Source: Parapristionchus giblindavisi
Taxonomy: Eukaryota; Nematoda; Chromadorea; Rhabditida; Diplogasteridae
Direction of reading: 5' to 3'
Assembly (NCBI GenBank): GCA_943737045.1
Contig: CALSFV010000218.1
Coordinates: 1,382,658-1,446,657 of the forward strand
Length of the DNA: 64,000 nt
Shown here: positions 1 through 11,000 of the stretch, one piece after another
Layout of the letters: every line of letters begins with the position of its first letter
How positions within the stretch are numbered: position 1 is the stretch's first letter
The notes under the pieces: model-generated
Seen by the model: only the letters and a program-made list of their open reading frames with translations
Databases searched by the model: none
Told to the model about the DNA's origin: nothing
Translations under genes and position numbers: made by a program

Positions 1-570
1 GACTAATTATCGCTTGTTGTAGATTGCTGCAAAGATTTCCGACCAGGTATTGTAGCCTAAGCAATTCTGCATTGATTTCACTTAAAACCGGGTTCTTCCC
101 GTTAGACCATCTTGCCGAAATTTTCGCTCGAATTTCCGTCATCGATGGTTTTCCCGAATAAATGTATTTTCCAAACGTATTTTCCAAACGTTTGGTGCGG
201 AATTGTGGTCTACACAAAGTTTCGAGGTGAGACCAGTCAAATGACACAAGAAGTCCATCACTTGGATCGATTTGAAAATTTCGATTTTCATGACCCAGGG
301 GTCATGGTCGAAAATTTCAAAATTTCTCAAGTTTGAAATGTTTTCATTTCTGTTTCTTCTTGTGAAGTACTAATGATGTGAATAATATTCAGCCAATGCT
401 CAATGGCTGATCTATCCTTTCAACCATTTTTTTTGAAAATTTCCATTCTGATTGCGTGCGAAAAATCAGAATTGTGTTTGAATCAGTTTCCAACTTCCTT
501 TCTGTAACATGCTGTCATAGTACTTTGCAATGTACATAATCAATATGAAAATATTTAATTTTCGAAAATT
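1..570 (+). repeat. Left arm of a long inverted repeat (foldback-like element)
   Basis: This segment is the reverse complement of 776-1344, with scattered mismatches and small indels. Matching landmarks include the first bases of the window against the segment ending near 1344, the 'catcgatggttttcccgaa' stretch near 140-160 against its complement near 1190-1210, and the stretch near 480-570 against 776-870. Two imperfect copies of a 'ttttccaaacg' motif near 170-190 are also mirrored in the right arm. The arm reaches base 1, so the true outer end and any target duplication may lie outside the window. I see no transposase. It could be a foldback element, a long-TIR MITE or a simple inverted duplication. 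Confidence 0.9.
289..306. repeat. Palindromic motif, copy 1 (one mismatch)
   Basis: The sequence catgacccaggggtcatg differs by one base from the perfect 18-bp palindrome found at 584-601 and 1039-1056. It lies in the left arm, opposite the right-arm copy at 1039-1056. Confidence 0.8.
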
Positions 571-775
571 CATATTTTTTTGTCATGACCCCGGGGTCAT
601 GGAAATCGATTTTTCGAAAGTGAACCGAATACCGGGATTTCAGTTCTGCTATGTTTACTCATCATGAAACTTTATATTATCATTGCCATTTGCTCATTGT
701 CGCAGCATTCGAGTCGACAAACTGCAATATTTCAAAAATTTACCGTGAAAGTATTCTCTCAAATTTAACTTTCTG
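571..775. other. Central spacer of the inverted repeat
   Basis: This stretch of about 205 bp separates the two arms and has no counterpart on the other side. It starts with a T-run followed by the perfect palindrome at 584-601, then A+T-rich sequence with no open frame of note. I recognise nothing in it. The palindrome is on the left side only, so either the mirror copy was lost or it lies in the original loop. Confidence 0.75.
584..601. repeat. Palindromic motif, copy 2 (perfect)
   Basis: The 18-bp sequence catgaccccggggtcatg is identical to its own reverse complement. It lies at the left edge of the central spacer, and the opposite side of the spacer has no equivalent. It is followed by an AT-rich run containing tcgat and ttcgaaa. 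The function is unknown. It could be a protein-binding dyad or part of a smaller repeat nested in the element. Confidence 0.85.
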
Positions 776-1344
776 AATTTTCGAAAATAAATAATTTTCA
801 TATTGATTATATACATTGTAAAGTACTATTACAGAATGTTACAGAAATCAAGTTGGAAACTGATTCAAACACAATTATGATTTTTGACACGCAATCAGAA
901 AGAAAATTTTCGAAAAAATGGTTGAGAGGAGAGATCAGCCATTGAGCATTGGCTGAATATTATTCACATCATTAGTACTTCACAAGAAGAAACAGAAATG
1001 AAAACATTTCAAACTTGAGAAATTTTGAAATTTTCGACCATGACCCCGGGGTCATGAAAATCGAAATTTTCAAATTAATCCAAGTGATGGGCTTCCTGTG
1101 TCATTTGACTGGTCTCACCTCGAAACTTTGTGTAGATCACAATTCCGCACCAATTGTTTGGAAAATACGTTTGGAAAATACATTTGTTCGGGAAAACCAT
1201 CGATGACGGAAATTCGAGCGAAAATTTCGGCAAGATGGTCTAACGGGATGAACCCGGTTTTAAGTGAAATCAATGCAGAATTGCTTAGGCTACAATACCT
1301 GGTCGGAAATCTTTGCAGCAATCTACAACAAGCGATAATTTGTC
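776..1344 (-). repeat. Right arm of the long inverted repeat
   Basis: This arm reads as the reverse complement of 1-570. The match begins at 'aattttcgaaaat' (776 onward) and runs to the 'gtc' at 1342-1344, which pairs with base 1. It may continue if the left arm continues upstream of the window. Short open frames across it (for example 1015-1206 and 1098-1364) are mirrored by frames in the left arm. They come from the inverted symmetry and are not evidence of a gene. Confidence 0.9.
1039..1056. repeat. Palindromic motif, copy 3 (perfect)
   Basis: This is the same perfect 18-bp palindrome as at 584-601, here in the right arm. It is the symmetric partner of the slightly mutated copy at 289-306. 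The flanks (ttttcga before it, gaaaatcgaaa after it) resemble the flanks of the other copies. Confidence 0.85.
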
Positions 1345-1674
1345 CGAAAAAACAAAAATTTTAAGTCAAAAAATTGGTTTAGGAATCAACGCACATTCGA
1401 TGCTAATAGTGAATTAGCAAGCTCTGTGCACCCTAGACGCATCGCAAATGATATTTGGAATTTATCTCAACAATTTGAGAAATTATGATTTTTAATCGTT
1501 TTTGCACTTAAATTAATTTTTCTAATAGCCTGAGGGCACAAACAGGAAATTTCTCCTGTTTTGTGTAATAAGGGCCGGTGACACTCCTAACACCCAAGTA
1601 TGGACCCCCAGTTCCCATTGCTAGCGCACGTGTCCGGGGGTGGTCTAATATGATCGAGTCTTAGGGAACATGCC
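1345..1674. other. Single-copy stretch between the inverted repeat and SatB
   Basis: This is about 330 bp with no repeat partner elsewhere in the window. The first 200 bp are A+T-rich. The last 100 bp, from about 1570, are clearly more G+C-rich (ggccggtgac, ggacccccag, tccgggggtgg) and may be a fragment of another, unrecognised element. No coding frame is convincing. It ends at 'catgcc', where SatB homology starts. Confidence 0.6.
1537..1565. other. Hairpin-forming sequence
   Basis: The 11 bases at 1537-1547 (cacaaacagga) are complementary to 1554-1565 (tcctgttttgtg) apart from one bulged base, leaving a 6-base loop (aatttc). It could be the end of a lost element or an incidental foldback. 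No T-run follows closely enough to suggest a transcription terminator. Confidence 0.5.
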
Positions 1675-3949
1675 TCTGAATATGATGAGAGAGAGAAAAA
1701 AGGAAAGATGAAATGAGAATAATATATGTTTAGAATAGTAATGATGTAGATAAAATACATGGCCATGCTTTGATTTCAATATATATCTTGTGGAGTAGTG
1801 AAGGCTGAGTGGTATTAAGAATTAAGAAATGGTTTTAACGATAATTATTTTTGAATACTCGAAGGAAATATATCAAATAGATTACTCAAATCCCCGTTAC
1901 CCCTATGAATATGATGAGAGAGAAAAAAAGGAAAGATGAAATGAGAATAATATATGTTTAGAATAGTAATGATGTAGATAAAATACATGGCCATGCTTTG
2001 ATTTCAATATATATCTTGTGGAGTAGTGAAGGCTGAGTGGTATTAAGAATTAAGAAATGGTTTTAACGATAATTATTTTTGAATACTCGAGGGAAATATA
2101 TCAACTAGATTACTCAAATCCCCGTTACCCCTATGAATATGATGATAGAGAAAAAAGGAAAGATGAAATGAGAATAATATATGTTTAGAATAGTAATGAT
2201 GTAGATAAAATACATGGCCATGGTTTGATTTCAATATATATCTTGTGGAGTAGTGAAGGCTGAGTGGTATTAAGAATTAAGAAATGGTTTTAACGATAAT
2301 TATTTTTGAATACTCGAAGGAAATATATCAAATAGATTACTCAAATTCCCGTTACCCCTATGAATATGATGAGAGAGAAAAAAGGAAAGATGAAATGAGA
2401 ATAATATATGTTTAGAATAGTAATGATGTAGATAAAATACATAGCCATGCTTTGATTTCAATATATATCTTGTGGAGTAGTGAAGTCTGAGTGGTATTAA
2501 GAATTAAGAAATGGTTTTAACGATAATTATTTTTGAATACTCGAAGGAAATATGTCAAATAGATTACTCAAATCCCCGTTACCCCTATGAATATGATGAG
2601 AGAGAAAAAAAAGGAAAGATGAAATTAGAATAATATATGTTTAGAATAGTAATGATGTAGATAAAATACATGGCCATGCTTTGATTTCAATATATATCTT
2701 GTGGAGTAGTGAAGGCTGAGTGGTATTAAGAATTAAGAAATGGTTTTAACGATAATTATTTTTGAATACTCGAAGGAAATATGTCAAATAGATTACTCAA
2801 ATCCCCGTTACCCCTATGAATATGATGAGAGAGAGAAAAAAGGAAAGATGAAATGAGAATAATATATGTTTAGAATAGTAATGATGTAGATAAAATACAT
2901 GGCCATGCTTTGATTTCAATATATATCTTTTGGAGTAGTGAAGGCTGAGTGGTATTAAGAATTAAGAAATGGTTTTAACGATAATTATTTTTGAATACTC
3001 GAAGGAAATATATCAAATAGATTACTCAAATCCCCGTTACCCCTATTAATATGATGAGAGAGAAAAAAGGAAAGATGAAATGAGAATAATATATGTTTAT
3101 AATAGTAATGATGTAGATAAAATACATGACCATGCTTTGATTTCAATATATATCTTGTGGAGTAGTGAAGGCTGAGTGGTATTAAGAATTAAGAAATGGT
3201 TTTAACGATAATTATTTTTGAATACTCGAAGGAAATATATCAAATAGATTACTCAAATCCCCGTTACCCCTATGAATATGATGAGAGAGAAAAAAGGAAA
3301 GATGAAATGAGAATAATATATGTTTAGAATAGTAATGATGTAGATAAAATACATGACCATGCTTTGATTTCAATATATATCTTGCGGAGTAGTGAAGGCT
3401 GAGTGGTATTAAGAATTAAGAAATGGTTTTAACGATAATTATTTTTGAATACTCGAATAAAATATATCAAATAGATTACTCAAATCCCCGTTACCCCTAT
3501 GAATATGATGAGAGAGAAAAAAGGAAAGATGAAATGAGAATAATATATGTTTAGAATAGTAATGATGTAGATAAAATACATGACCATGCTTTGATTTCAA
3601 TATATATCTTTTGGAGTAGTGAAGGCTGAGTGGTATTAAGAATTAAGAAATGGTTTTAACGATAATTATTTTTGAATACTCGAAGGAAATATGTCAAATA
3701 GATTACTCAAATCCCCGTTACCCCTATGAATATGATGAGAGAGAGAAAAAAGGAAAGATGAAATGAGAATAATATATGTTTAGAATAGTAATGATGTAGA
3801 TAAAATACATGGCCATGCTTTGATTTCAATATATATCTTTTGGAGTAGTGAAGGCTGAGTGGTATTAAGAATTAAGAAATGGTTTTAACGATAATTATTT
3901 TTGAATACTCGAAGGAAATATATCAAATAGATTACTCAAATCCCCGTTA
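1675..3949 (+). repeat. SatB satellite array, block 1 (227-229 bp monomers)
   Basis: There are ten head-to-tail units. Measured at 'tatgaatatgatgag' and its variants, they start at 1675, 1904, 2132, 2359, 2586, 2815, 3044, 3271, 3498 and 3725, spaced 227-229 bp apart. The length differences lie mainly in the purine run 'gagagagaaaaaagg', which gains or loses GA or A steps. Units carry private substitutions, such as ctttgg/cttttgg around the 'ggagtagtgaagg' block, ggccatg/gaccatg, and atatatcaaa/atatgtcaaa. The period is not a fixed multiple of three and no frame is conserved, so it is non-coding. The last unit here is interrupted by the insertion at 3950. Confidence 0.97.
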
Positions 3950-3971
3950 TTGACAGTATAAAATACACTTG
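3950..3971 (+). repeat. Left terminal inverted repeat of the TA-flanked MITE
   Basis: This 22-bp end starts directly after TA at 3948-3949. It matches the reverse complement of 4144-4165 at 18 of 22 positions, including an unbroken 'gtataaaat' core. Confidence 0.8.
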
Positions 3972-4143
3972 TTTATTTGGTACGAGAGTAGCCAACGACT
4001 GCCACAATGAATTTCTATGTTTATAGAGAGAGCACCGGTGAGAGAGTAGGTAGATCAGAGAGAGCGAGGAAGGAAAGGAGGAAAGAGTGGGGAGTTAATC
4101 GATAGTTCTTCCTCTGTTTAGCAGCAGTAGCAATGCAATTATG

Positions 4144-4165
4144 CAAGTACATTTTATACGGACAA
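4144..4165 (-). repeat. Right terminal inverted repeat of the TA-flanked MITE
   Basis: This 22-bp end stops directly before TA at 4166-4167. It is the reverse-complement partner of 3950-3971. The four mismatches show that the element is not very young or that its ends tolerate variation. Confidence 0.8.
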
Positions 4166-4721
4166 TACCCCTATGAATATGATGAGAGAGAAAAAAGGAA
4201 AGATGAAATGAGAATAATATATGTTTAGAATAGTATTGATGTTGATAAAATACATGGCCATGCTTTGATTTCAATATATATCTTGTGGAGTAGTGAAGGC
4301 TGAGTGATATTAAGAATTAAGAAATGGTTTTAACGATAATTATTTTTGAATACTCGAAGGAAATATATCAAATAGATTATTCAAATCCCCGTTACCCCTA
4401 TGAATATGATGAGAGAGAAAAGAACGAAAGATGAAATGAGAATAATATATGTTTTCAATAGTAATGATGTAGATAAAATACATGGCCATGCTTTGATTTC
4501 AATATATATCTTGTGGAGTAGTGAAAGCTGAGTGGTATTAAGAATTAAGAAATGGTTTTAACTATAATTATTTTTGAATATTCGAAGGAAATATATCAAA
4601 TAGATTACTCAAATCCCCGTTACCCCTATGAATAAGATGAGAGAGAAAAACGAAAGATGAAATGAGAATAATATATGTTTTCAATAGTAATGATGTAGAT
4701 AAAATACATGGCCATGCTTTG
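4166..4721 (+). repeat. SatB satellite array, block 2
   Basis: SatB resumes with 'tacccctatgaat' straight after the MITE. Units start at 4172 and 4399, and a third at 4627 is cut after about 95 bp at '...ggccatgctttg' (4721). The last two units share private changes (agaacgaaag or aacgaaag instead of aaggaaag, and ttttcaatag instead of tttagaatag). They therefore form a diverged subgroup at the array edge, next to SatA. Confidence 0.95.
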
Positions 4722-4740
4722 TTCAGAATTTTTTTTTATT
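4722..4740. other. SatB/SatA junction
   Basis: Between the truncated SatB unit and the first complete SatA monomer lies 'ttcagaattttttttt' followed by 'att'. It looks like a broken start of a SatA half-monomer (cagaattttttgctc) with an enlarged T-run, placed in front of the first full one. The junction was probably made by recombination or end joining inside the cagaatttttt motif. Confidence 0.7.
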
Positions 4741-4893
4741 CAGAATTTTTTGCTCTTTCACGTGGTATATGCTACGATAAGTTTCGATTAAATATTGGCG
4801 TGTCACGAATTTTTTAATGCTAAAAATGCATGGTTCAATGTTGTTAATTCGGCTGGAGCGGCCGTTGTTCAACATGGAACGTTGCAAAATACT
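4741..4893 (+). repeat. Half A of the SatA monomer (representative, 153 bp)
   Basis: The first 153 bp of the monomer begin with 'cagaattttttgctctttc', and the same 19 bases start the second half at 4894 in consensus units. The first 36 bases of the halves match at 31 positions in the consensus. Further in, 'tgtcacgaattcttta' in this half aligns with 'tgtcaggtattctttt' in half B at 12 of 16 positions. The monomer therefore looks like an old, strongly diverged dimer. This first unit is an edge variant, with ttttttaatg for ttctttaatg. Confidence 0.75.
4833..4880. other. Dyad-symmetric (potential cruciform) segment present once per SatA monomer (representative)
   Basis: The 11 bases 4833-4843 (gttcaatgttg) are complementary to 4870-4880 (caacatggaac) at 10 of 11 positions. 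Nested inside is a second small stem, cggc...gccg, around 'tggagcg'. The arrangement recurs every 321 bp in standard units. In B-type units the outer stem is weakened by substitutions but the inner cggc/gccg pairing is kept. Short dyads are common in centromeric satellites that lack a CENP-B box. Any function here is inferred. Confidence 0.55.
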
Positions 4894-5061
4894 CAGAATT
4901 TTTTGCTAATTCGTTTGGTATATGACACGCTGGGTCTAGCAGAAAATTTTTCATGTCAGGTATTCTTTTGGTCTTATCAGAGTGAAAGCTACTTTTGTAC
5001 TTTAGGCATTGTGGAATCAACACAAGATTACAGTTTGACTTGAACTGAAGTGTAGATTATT
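4894..5061 (+). repeat. Half B of the SatA monomer (representative, 168 bp)
   Basis: The second part of the monomer runs from the internal 'cagaatttttt' motif to the next monomer start at 5062. Its homology to half A is clear over the first 36 bases and weak afterwards. Half B carries the most useful subtype markers: gaaaatttttc, gaaactttttc and gaacatttttc versions of one site, tttgggc/tttaggc, and gacatgaac/gacttgaac. Confidence 0.7.
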
Positions 5062-8000
5062 CAGAATTTTTTGCTCTTTCACGTGGTATATGCTACGATA
5101 AGTTTAGATTAAATATTGGCGTGTCACGAATTCTTTAATGCTAAAAATGCATGGTTCAATGTTGTTAATTCGGTTGGAGCGGCCGTTGTTCAACATGGAA
5201 CGTTGCAAAATACTCAGAATTTTTTGCTCTTTCGTTTGGTATATGACACGCTGGGTCTAGCAGAAAATTTTTCATGTCAGGTATTCTTTTGGTCTTATCA
5301 GAGTGAAAGCTACTTTTGTACTTTGGGCATTGTGGAATCAACACAAGATTACAGTTTGACATGAACTGAAGTGTAGATTATTCAGAATTTTTTGCTCTTT
5401 CACGTGGTATATGCTACGATAAGTTTAGATTAAATATTGACGTGCCACGAATTCTTTATTGCCGAAAATGCATAATTCAATTTTGTTAATTCGGCTGAAG
5501 TGGCCGTTGTTCAACATAGGAACGTGCAAAGTACTCAGAATTTTTTGCTCTTTCGTTTGGTATATGATACGCTGGGTCTAGCAGGAAATTTTTCATGTCA
5601 GGTATTCTTTTGGTCTTATCAAAGTGAAAGCTACTTTTGTACTTTAGGCATTGTGGAATCAACACAAGATTACAATTTGACATGAACTGAAGTGTAGACT
5701 ATTCAGAATTTTTTGCTCTTTCACGTGGTATATGCTACGATAAGTTTAGATTAAATATTGGCGTGACACGAATTCTTTAATGCTAAAAATGCATCGTTCA
5801 ATGTTGTTAATTCGGCTGGAGCGGCCGTTGTTCAACATGGAACGTTGCAAAATACTCAGAATTTTTTGCTCTTTCGTTTGGTATATGACACGCTGGGTCT
5901 AGCAGAAAATTTTTCATGTCAGGTATTCTTTTGGTCTTATCAGAGTGAAAGCTACTTTTGTACTTTGGGCATTGTGGAATCAACACAAGATTACAGTTTG
6001 ACATGAACTGAAGTGTAGATTATTCAGAATTTTTTGCTCTTTCACGTGGTATATGCTACGATAAGTTTAGATTAAATATTGGCGTGTCACGAATTCTTTA
6101 ATGCTAAAAATGCATGGTTCAATGTTGTTAATTCGGTTGGAGCGGCCGTTGTTCAACATGGAACGTTGCAAAATACTCAGAATTTTTTGCTCTTTCGTTT
6201 GGTATATGACACGCTGGGTCTAGCAGAAAATTTTTCATGTCAGGTATTCTTTTGGTCTTATCAGAGTGAAAGCTACTTTTGTACTTTGGGCATTGTGGAA
6301 TCAACACAAGATTACAGTTTGACATGAACTGAAGTGTAGATTATTCAGAATTTTTTGCTCTTTCACGTGGTATATGCTACGATAAGTTTAGATTAAATAT
6401 TGACGTGCCACGAATTCTTTATTGCCGAAAATGCATAATTCAATTTTGTTAATTCGGCTGAAGTGGCCGTTGTTCAACATAGGAACGTGCAAAGTACTCA
6501 GAATTTTTTGCTCTTTCGTTTGGTATATGATACGCTGGGTCTAGCAGGAAATTTTTCATGTCAGGTATTCTTTTGGTCTTATCAAAGTGAAAGCTACTTT
6601 TGTACTTTAGGCATTGTGGAATCAACACAAGATTACAATTTGACATGAACTGAAGTGTAGACTATTCAGAATTTTTTGCTCTTTCACGTGGTATATGCTA
6701 CGATAAGTTTAGATTAAATATTGGCGTGACACGAATTCTTTAATGCTAAAAATGCATCGTTCAATGTTGTTAATTCGGCTGGAGCGGCCGTTGTTCAACA
6801 TGGAACGTTGCAAAATACTCAGAATTTTTTGCTCTTTCGTTTGGTATATGACACGCTGGGTCTAGCAGAAAATTTTTCATGTCAGGTATTCTTTTGGTCT
6901 TATCAGAGTGAAAGCTACTTTTGTACTTTGGGCATTGTGGAATCAACACAAGATTACAGTTTGACATGAACTGAAGTGTAGATTATTCAGAATTTTTTGC
7001 TCTTTCACGTGGTATATGCTACGATAAGTTTAGATTAAATATTGGCGTGTCACGAATTCTTTAATGCTAAAAATGCATGGTTCAATGTTGTTAATTCGGT
7101 TGGAGCGGCCGTTGTTCAACATGGAACGTTGCAAAATACTCAGAATTTTTTGCTCTTTCGTTTGGTATATGACACGCTGGGTCTAGCAGAAAATTTTTCA
7201 TGTCAGGTATTCTTTTGGTCTTATCAGAGTGAAAGCTACTTTTGTACTTTAGGCATTGTGGAATCAACACAAGATTACAGTTTGACTTGAACTGAAGTGT
7301 AGATTATTCAGAATTTTTTGCTCTTTCACGTGGTATATGCTACGATACGTTTCGATAAAGCATTGACGTGCCACGAATTCTTTATTGCCGAAAATGCATA
7401 ATTCAATTTTGTTAATTCGGCTGAAGTGGCCGTTGTTCAACATAGGAACGTGCAAAGTACTCAGAATTTTTTGCTCTTTCGTTTGGTATATGACACGCTG
7501 GGTCTAGCAGAAAATTTTTCATGTCAGGTATTCTTTTGGTCTTATCAGAGTGAAAGCTACTTTTGTACTTTAGGCATTGTGGAATCAACACAAGATTACA
7601 ATTTGACATGAACTGAAGTGTAGACTATTCAGAATTTTTTGCTCTTTCACGTGGTATATGCTACGATAAGTTTAGATTAAATATTGGCGTGACACGAATT
7701 CTTTAATGCTAAAAATGCATCGTTCAATGTTGTTAATTCGGCTGGAGCGGCCGTTGTTCAACATGGAACGTTGCAAAATACTCAGAATTTTTTGCTCTTT
7801 CGTTTGGTATATGACACGCTGGGTCTAGCAGAAAATTTTTCATGTCAGGTATTCTTTTGGTCTTATCAGAGTGAAAGCTACTTTTGTACTTTGGGCATTG
7901 TGGAATCAACACAAGATTACAGTTTGACATGAACTGAAGTGTAGATTATTCAGAATTTTTTGCTCTTTCACGTGGTATATGCTACGATAAGTTTAGATTA

Positions 8001-11000
8001 AATATTGGCGTGTCACGAATTCTTTAATGCTAAAAATGCATGGTTCAATGTTGTTAATTCGGTTGGAGCGGCCGTTGTTCAACATGGAACGTTGCAAAAT
8101 ACTCAGAATTTTTTGCTCTTTCGTTTGGTATATGACACGCTGGGTCTAGCAGGAAATTTTTCATGTCAGGTATTCTTTTGGTCTTATCAAAGTGAAAGCT
8201 ACTTTTGTACTTTAGGCATTGTGGAATCAACACAAGATTACAATTTGACATGAACTGAAGTGTAGACTATTCAGAATTTTTTGCTCTTTCACGTGGTATA
8301 TGCTACGATAAGTTTAGATTAAATATTGGCGTGACACGAATTCTTTAATGCTAAAAATGCATCGTTCAATGTTGTTAATTCGGCTGGAGCGGCCGTTGTT
8401 CAACATGGAACGTTGCAAAATACTCAGAATTTTTTGCTCTTTCGTTTGGTATATGACACGCTGGGTCTAGCAGAAAATTTTTCATGTCAGGTATTCTTTT
8501 GGTCTTATCAGAGTGAAAGCTACTTTTGTACTTTGGGCATTGTGGAATCAACACAAGATTACAGTTTGACATGAACTGAAGTGTAGATTATTCAGAATTT
8601 TTTGCTCTTTCACGTGGTATATGCTACGATAAGTTTAGATTAAATATTGGCGTGTCACGAATTCTTTAATGCTAAAAATGCATGGTTCAATGTTGTTAAT
8701 TCGGTTGGAGCGGCCGTTGTTCAACATGGAACGTTGCAAAATACTCAGAATTTTTTGCTCTTTCGTTTGGTATATGACACGCTGGGTCTAGCAGAAAATT
8801 TTTCATGTCAGGTATTCTTTTGGTCTTATCAGAGTGAAAGCTACTTTTGTACTTTGGGCATTGTGGAATCAACACAAGATTACAGTTTGACATGAACTGA
8901 AGTGTAGATTATTCAGAATTTTTTGCTCTTTCACGTGGTATATGCTACGATAAGTTTAGATTAAATATTGACGTGCCACGAATTCTTTATTGCCGAAAAT
9001 GCATAATTCAATTTTGTTAATTCGGCTGAAGTGGCCGTTGTTCAACATAGGAACGTGAAAAGTACTCAGAATTTTTTGCTCTTTCGTTTGGTATATGACA
9101 CGCTGGGTCTAGCAGAAAATTTTTCATGTCAGGTATTCTTTTGGTCTTATCAGAGTGAAAGCTACTTTTGTACTTTAGGCATTGTGGAATCAACACAAGA
9201 TTACAGTTTGACTTGAACTGAAGTGTAGATTATTCAGAATTTTTTGCTCTTTCACGTGGTATATGCTACGATACGTTTCGATAAAGCATTGACGTGCCAC
9301 GAATTCTTTATTGCCGAAAATGCATAATTCAATTTTGTTAATTCGGCTGAAGTGGCCGTTGTTCAACATAGGAACGTGCAAAGTACTCAGAATTTTTTGC
9401 TCTTTCGTTTGGTATATGATACGCTGGGTCTAGCAGGAAATTTTTCATGTCAGGTATTCTTTTGGTCTTATCAAAGTGAAAGCTACTTTTGTACTTTAGG
9501 CATTGTGGAATCAACACAAGATTACAATTTGACATGAACTGAAGTGTAGACTATTCAGAATTTTTTGCTCTTTCACGTGGTATATGCTACGATAAGTTTA
9601 GATTAAATATTGGCGTGACACGAATTCTTTAATGCTAAAAATGCATCGTTCAATGTTGTTAATTCGGCTGGAGCGGCCGTTGTTCAACATGGAACGTTGC
9701 AAAATACTCAGAATTTTTTGCTCTTTCGTTTGGTATATGACACGCTGGGTCTAGCAGAAAATTTTTCATGTCAGGTATTCTTTTGGTCTTATCAGAGTGA
9801 AAGCTACTTTTGTACTTTGGGCATTGTGGAATCAACACAAGATTACAGTTTGACATGAACTGAAGTGTAGATTATTCAGCATTTTTTGCTCTTTCACGTG
9901 GTATATGCTACGATAAGTTTAGATTAAATATTGGCGTGTCACGAATTCTTTAATGCTAAAAATGCATGGTTCAATGTTGTTAATTCGGTTGGAGCGGCCG
10001 TTGTTCAACATGGAACGTTGCAAAATACTCAGAATTTTTTGCTCTTTCGTTTGGTATATGACACGCTGGGTCTAGCAGAAAATTTTTCATGTCAGGTATT
10101 CTTTTGGTCTTATCAGAGTGAAAGCTACTTTTGTACTTTGGGCATTGTGGAATCAACACAAGATTACAGTTTGACATGAACTGAAGTGTAGATTATTCAG
10201 AATTTTTTGCTCTTTCACGTGGTATATGCTACGATAAGTTTAGATTAAATATTGACGTGCCACGAATTCTTTATTGCCGAAAATGCATAATTCAATTTTG
10301 TTAATTCGGCTGAAGTGGCCGTTGTTCAACATAGGAACGTGCAAAGTACTCAGAATTTTTTGCTCTTTCGTTTGGTATATGACACGCTGGGTCTAGCAGA
10401 AAATTTTTCATGTCAGGTATTCTTTTGGTCTTATCAAAGTGAAAGCTACTTTTGTACTTTAGGCATTGTGGAATCAACACAAGATTACAATTTGACATGA
10501 ACTGAAGTGTAGACTATTCAGAATTTTTTGCTCTTTCACGTGGTATATGCTACGATAAGTTTAGATTAAATATTGGCGTGACACGAATTCTTTAATGCTA
10601 AAAATGCATCGTTCAATGTTGTTAATTCGGCTGGAGCGGCCGTTGTTCAACATGGAACGTTGCAAAATACTCAGAATTTTTTGCTCTTTCGTTTGGTATA
10701 TGACACGCTGGGTCTAGCAGAAAATTTTTCATGTCAGGTATTCTTTTGGTCTTATCAGAGTGAAAGCTACTTTTGTACTTTGGGCATTGTGGAATCAACA
10801 CAAGATTACAGTTTGACATGAACTGAAGTGTAGATTATTCAGAATTTTTTGCTCTTTCACGTGGTATATGCTACGATAAGTTTAGATTAAATATTGACGT
10901 GCCACGAATTCTTTATTGCCGAAAATGCATAATTCAATTTTGTTAATTCGGCTGAAGTGGCCGTTGTTCAACATAGGAACGTGCAAAGTACTCAGAATTT

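Larger units (their letters stand above)
3950..4165. mobile_element. Non-autonomous DNA transposon (MITE) with TA target duplication, inserted in SatB
   Basis: A 216-bp segment splits a SatB unit exactly at its 'ccccgttacccc' sequence. The target dinucleotide TA is present on both sides (3948-3949 and 4166-4167), and removing one TA plus the segment restores an intact 229-bp unit. The ends form imperfect 22-bp terminal inverted repeats, 3950-3971 (ttgacagtataaaatac...) and 4144-4165, with 18 of 22 positions matching. The interior is a GA-rich run (about 4022-4090) with no open frame. TA duplication is typical of Tc1/mariner-type elements, but I do not recognise these ends, so the superfamily is inferred from the duplication only. 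Confidence 0.85.

Noticed and set aside
112..1364. Short frames in the foldback element (112-336, 139-330, 1015-1206, 1098-1364)
   Set aside because: The frames on opposite arms mirror each other, as expected from an inverted repeat. They lack any recognisable domain and differ in length through mutation.
1537..1565. A terminator or structured RNA at the hairpin
   Set aside because: There is no gene upstream, no T-run directly after the stem, and no sequence matching a known RNA family that I can see.
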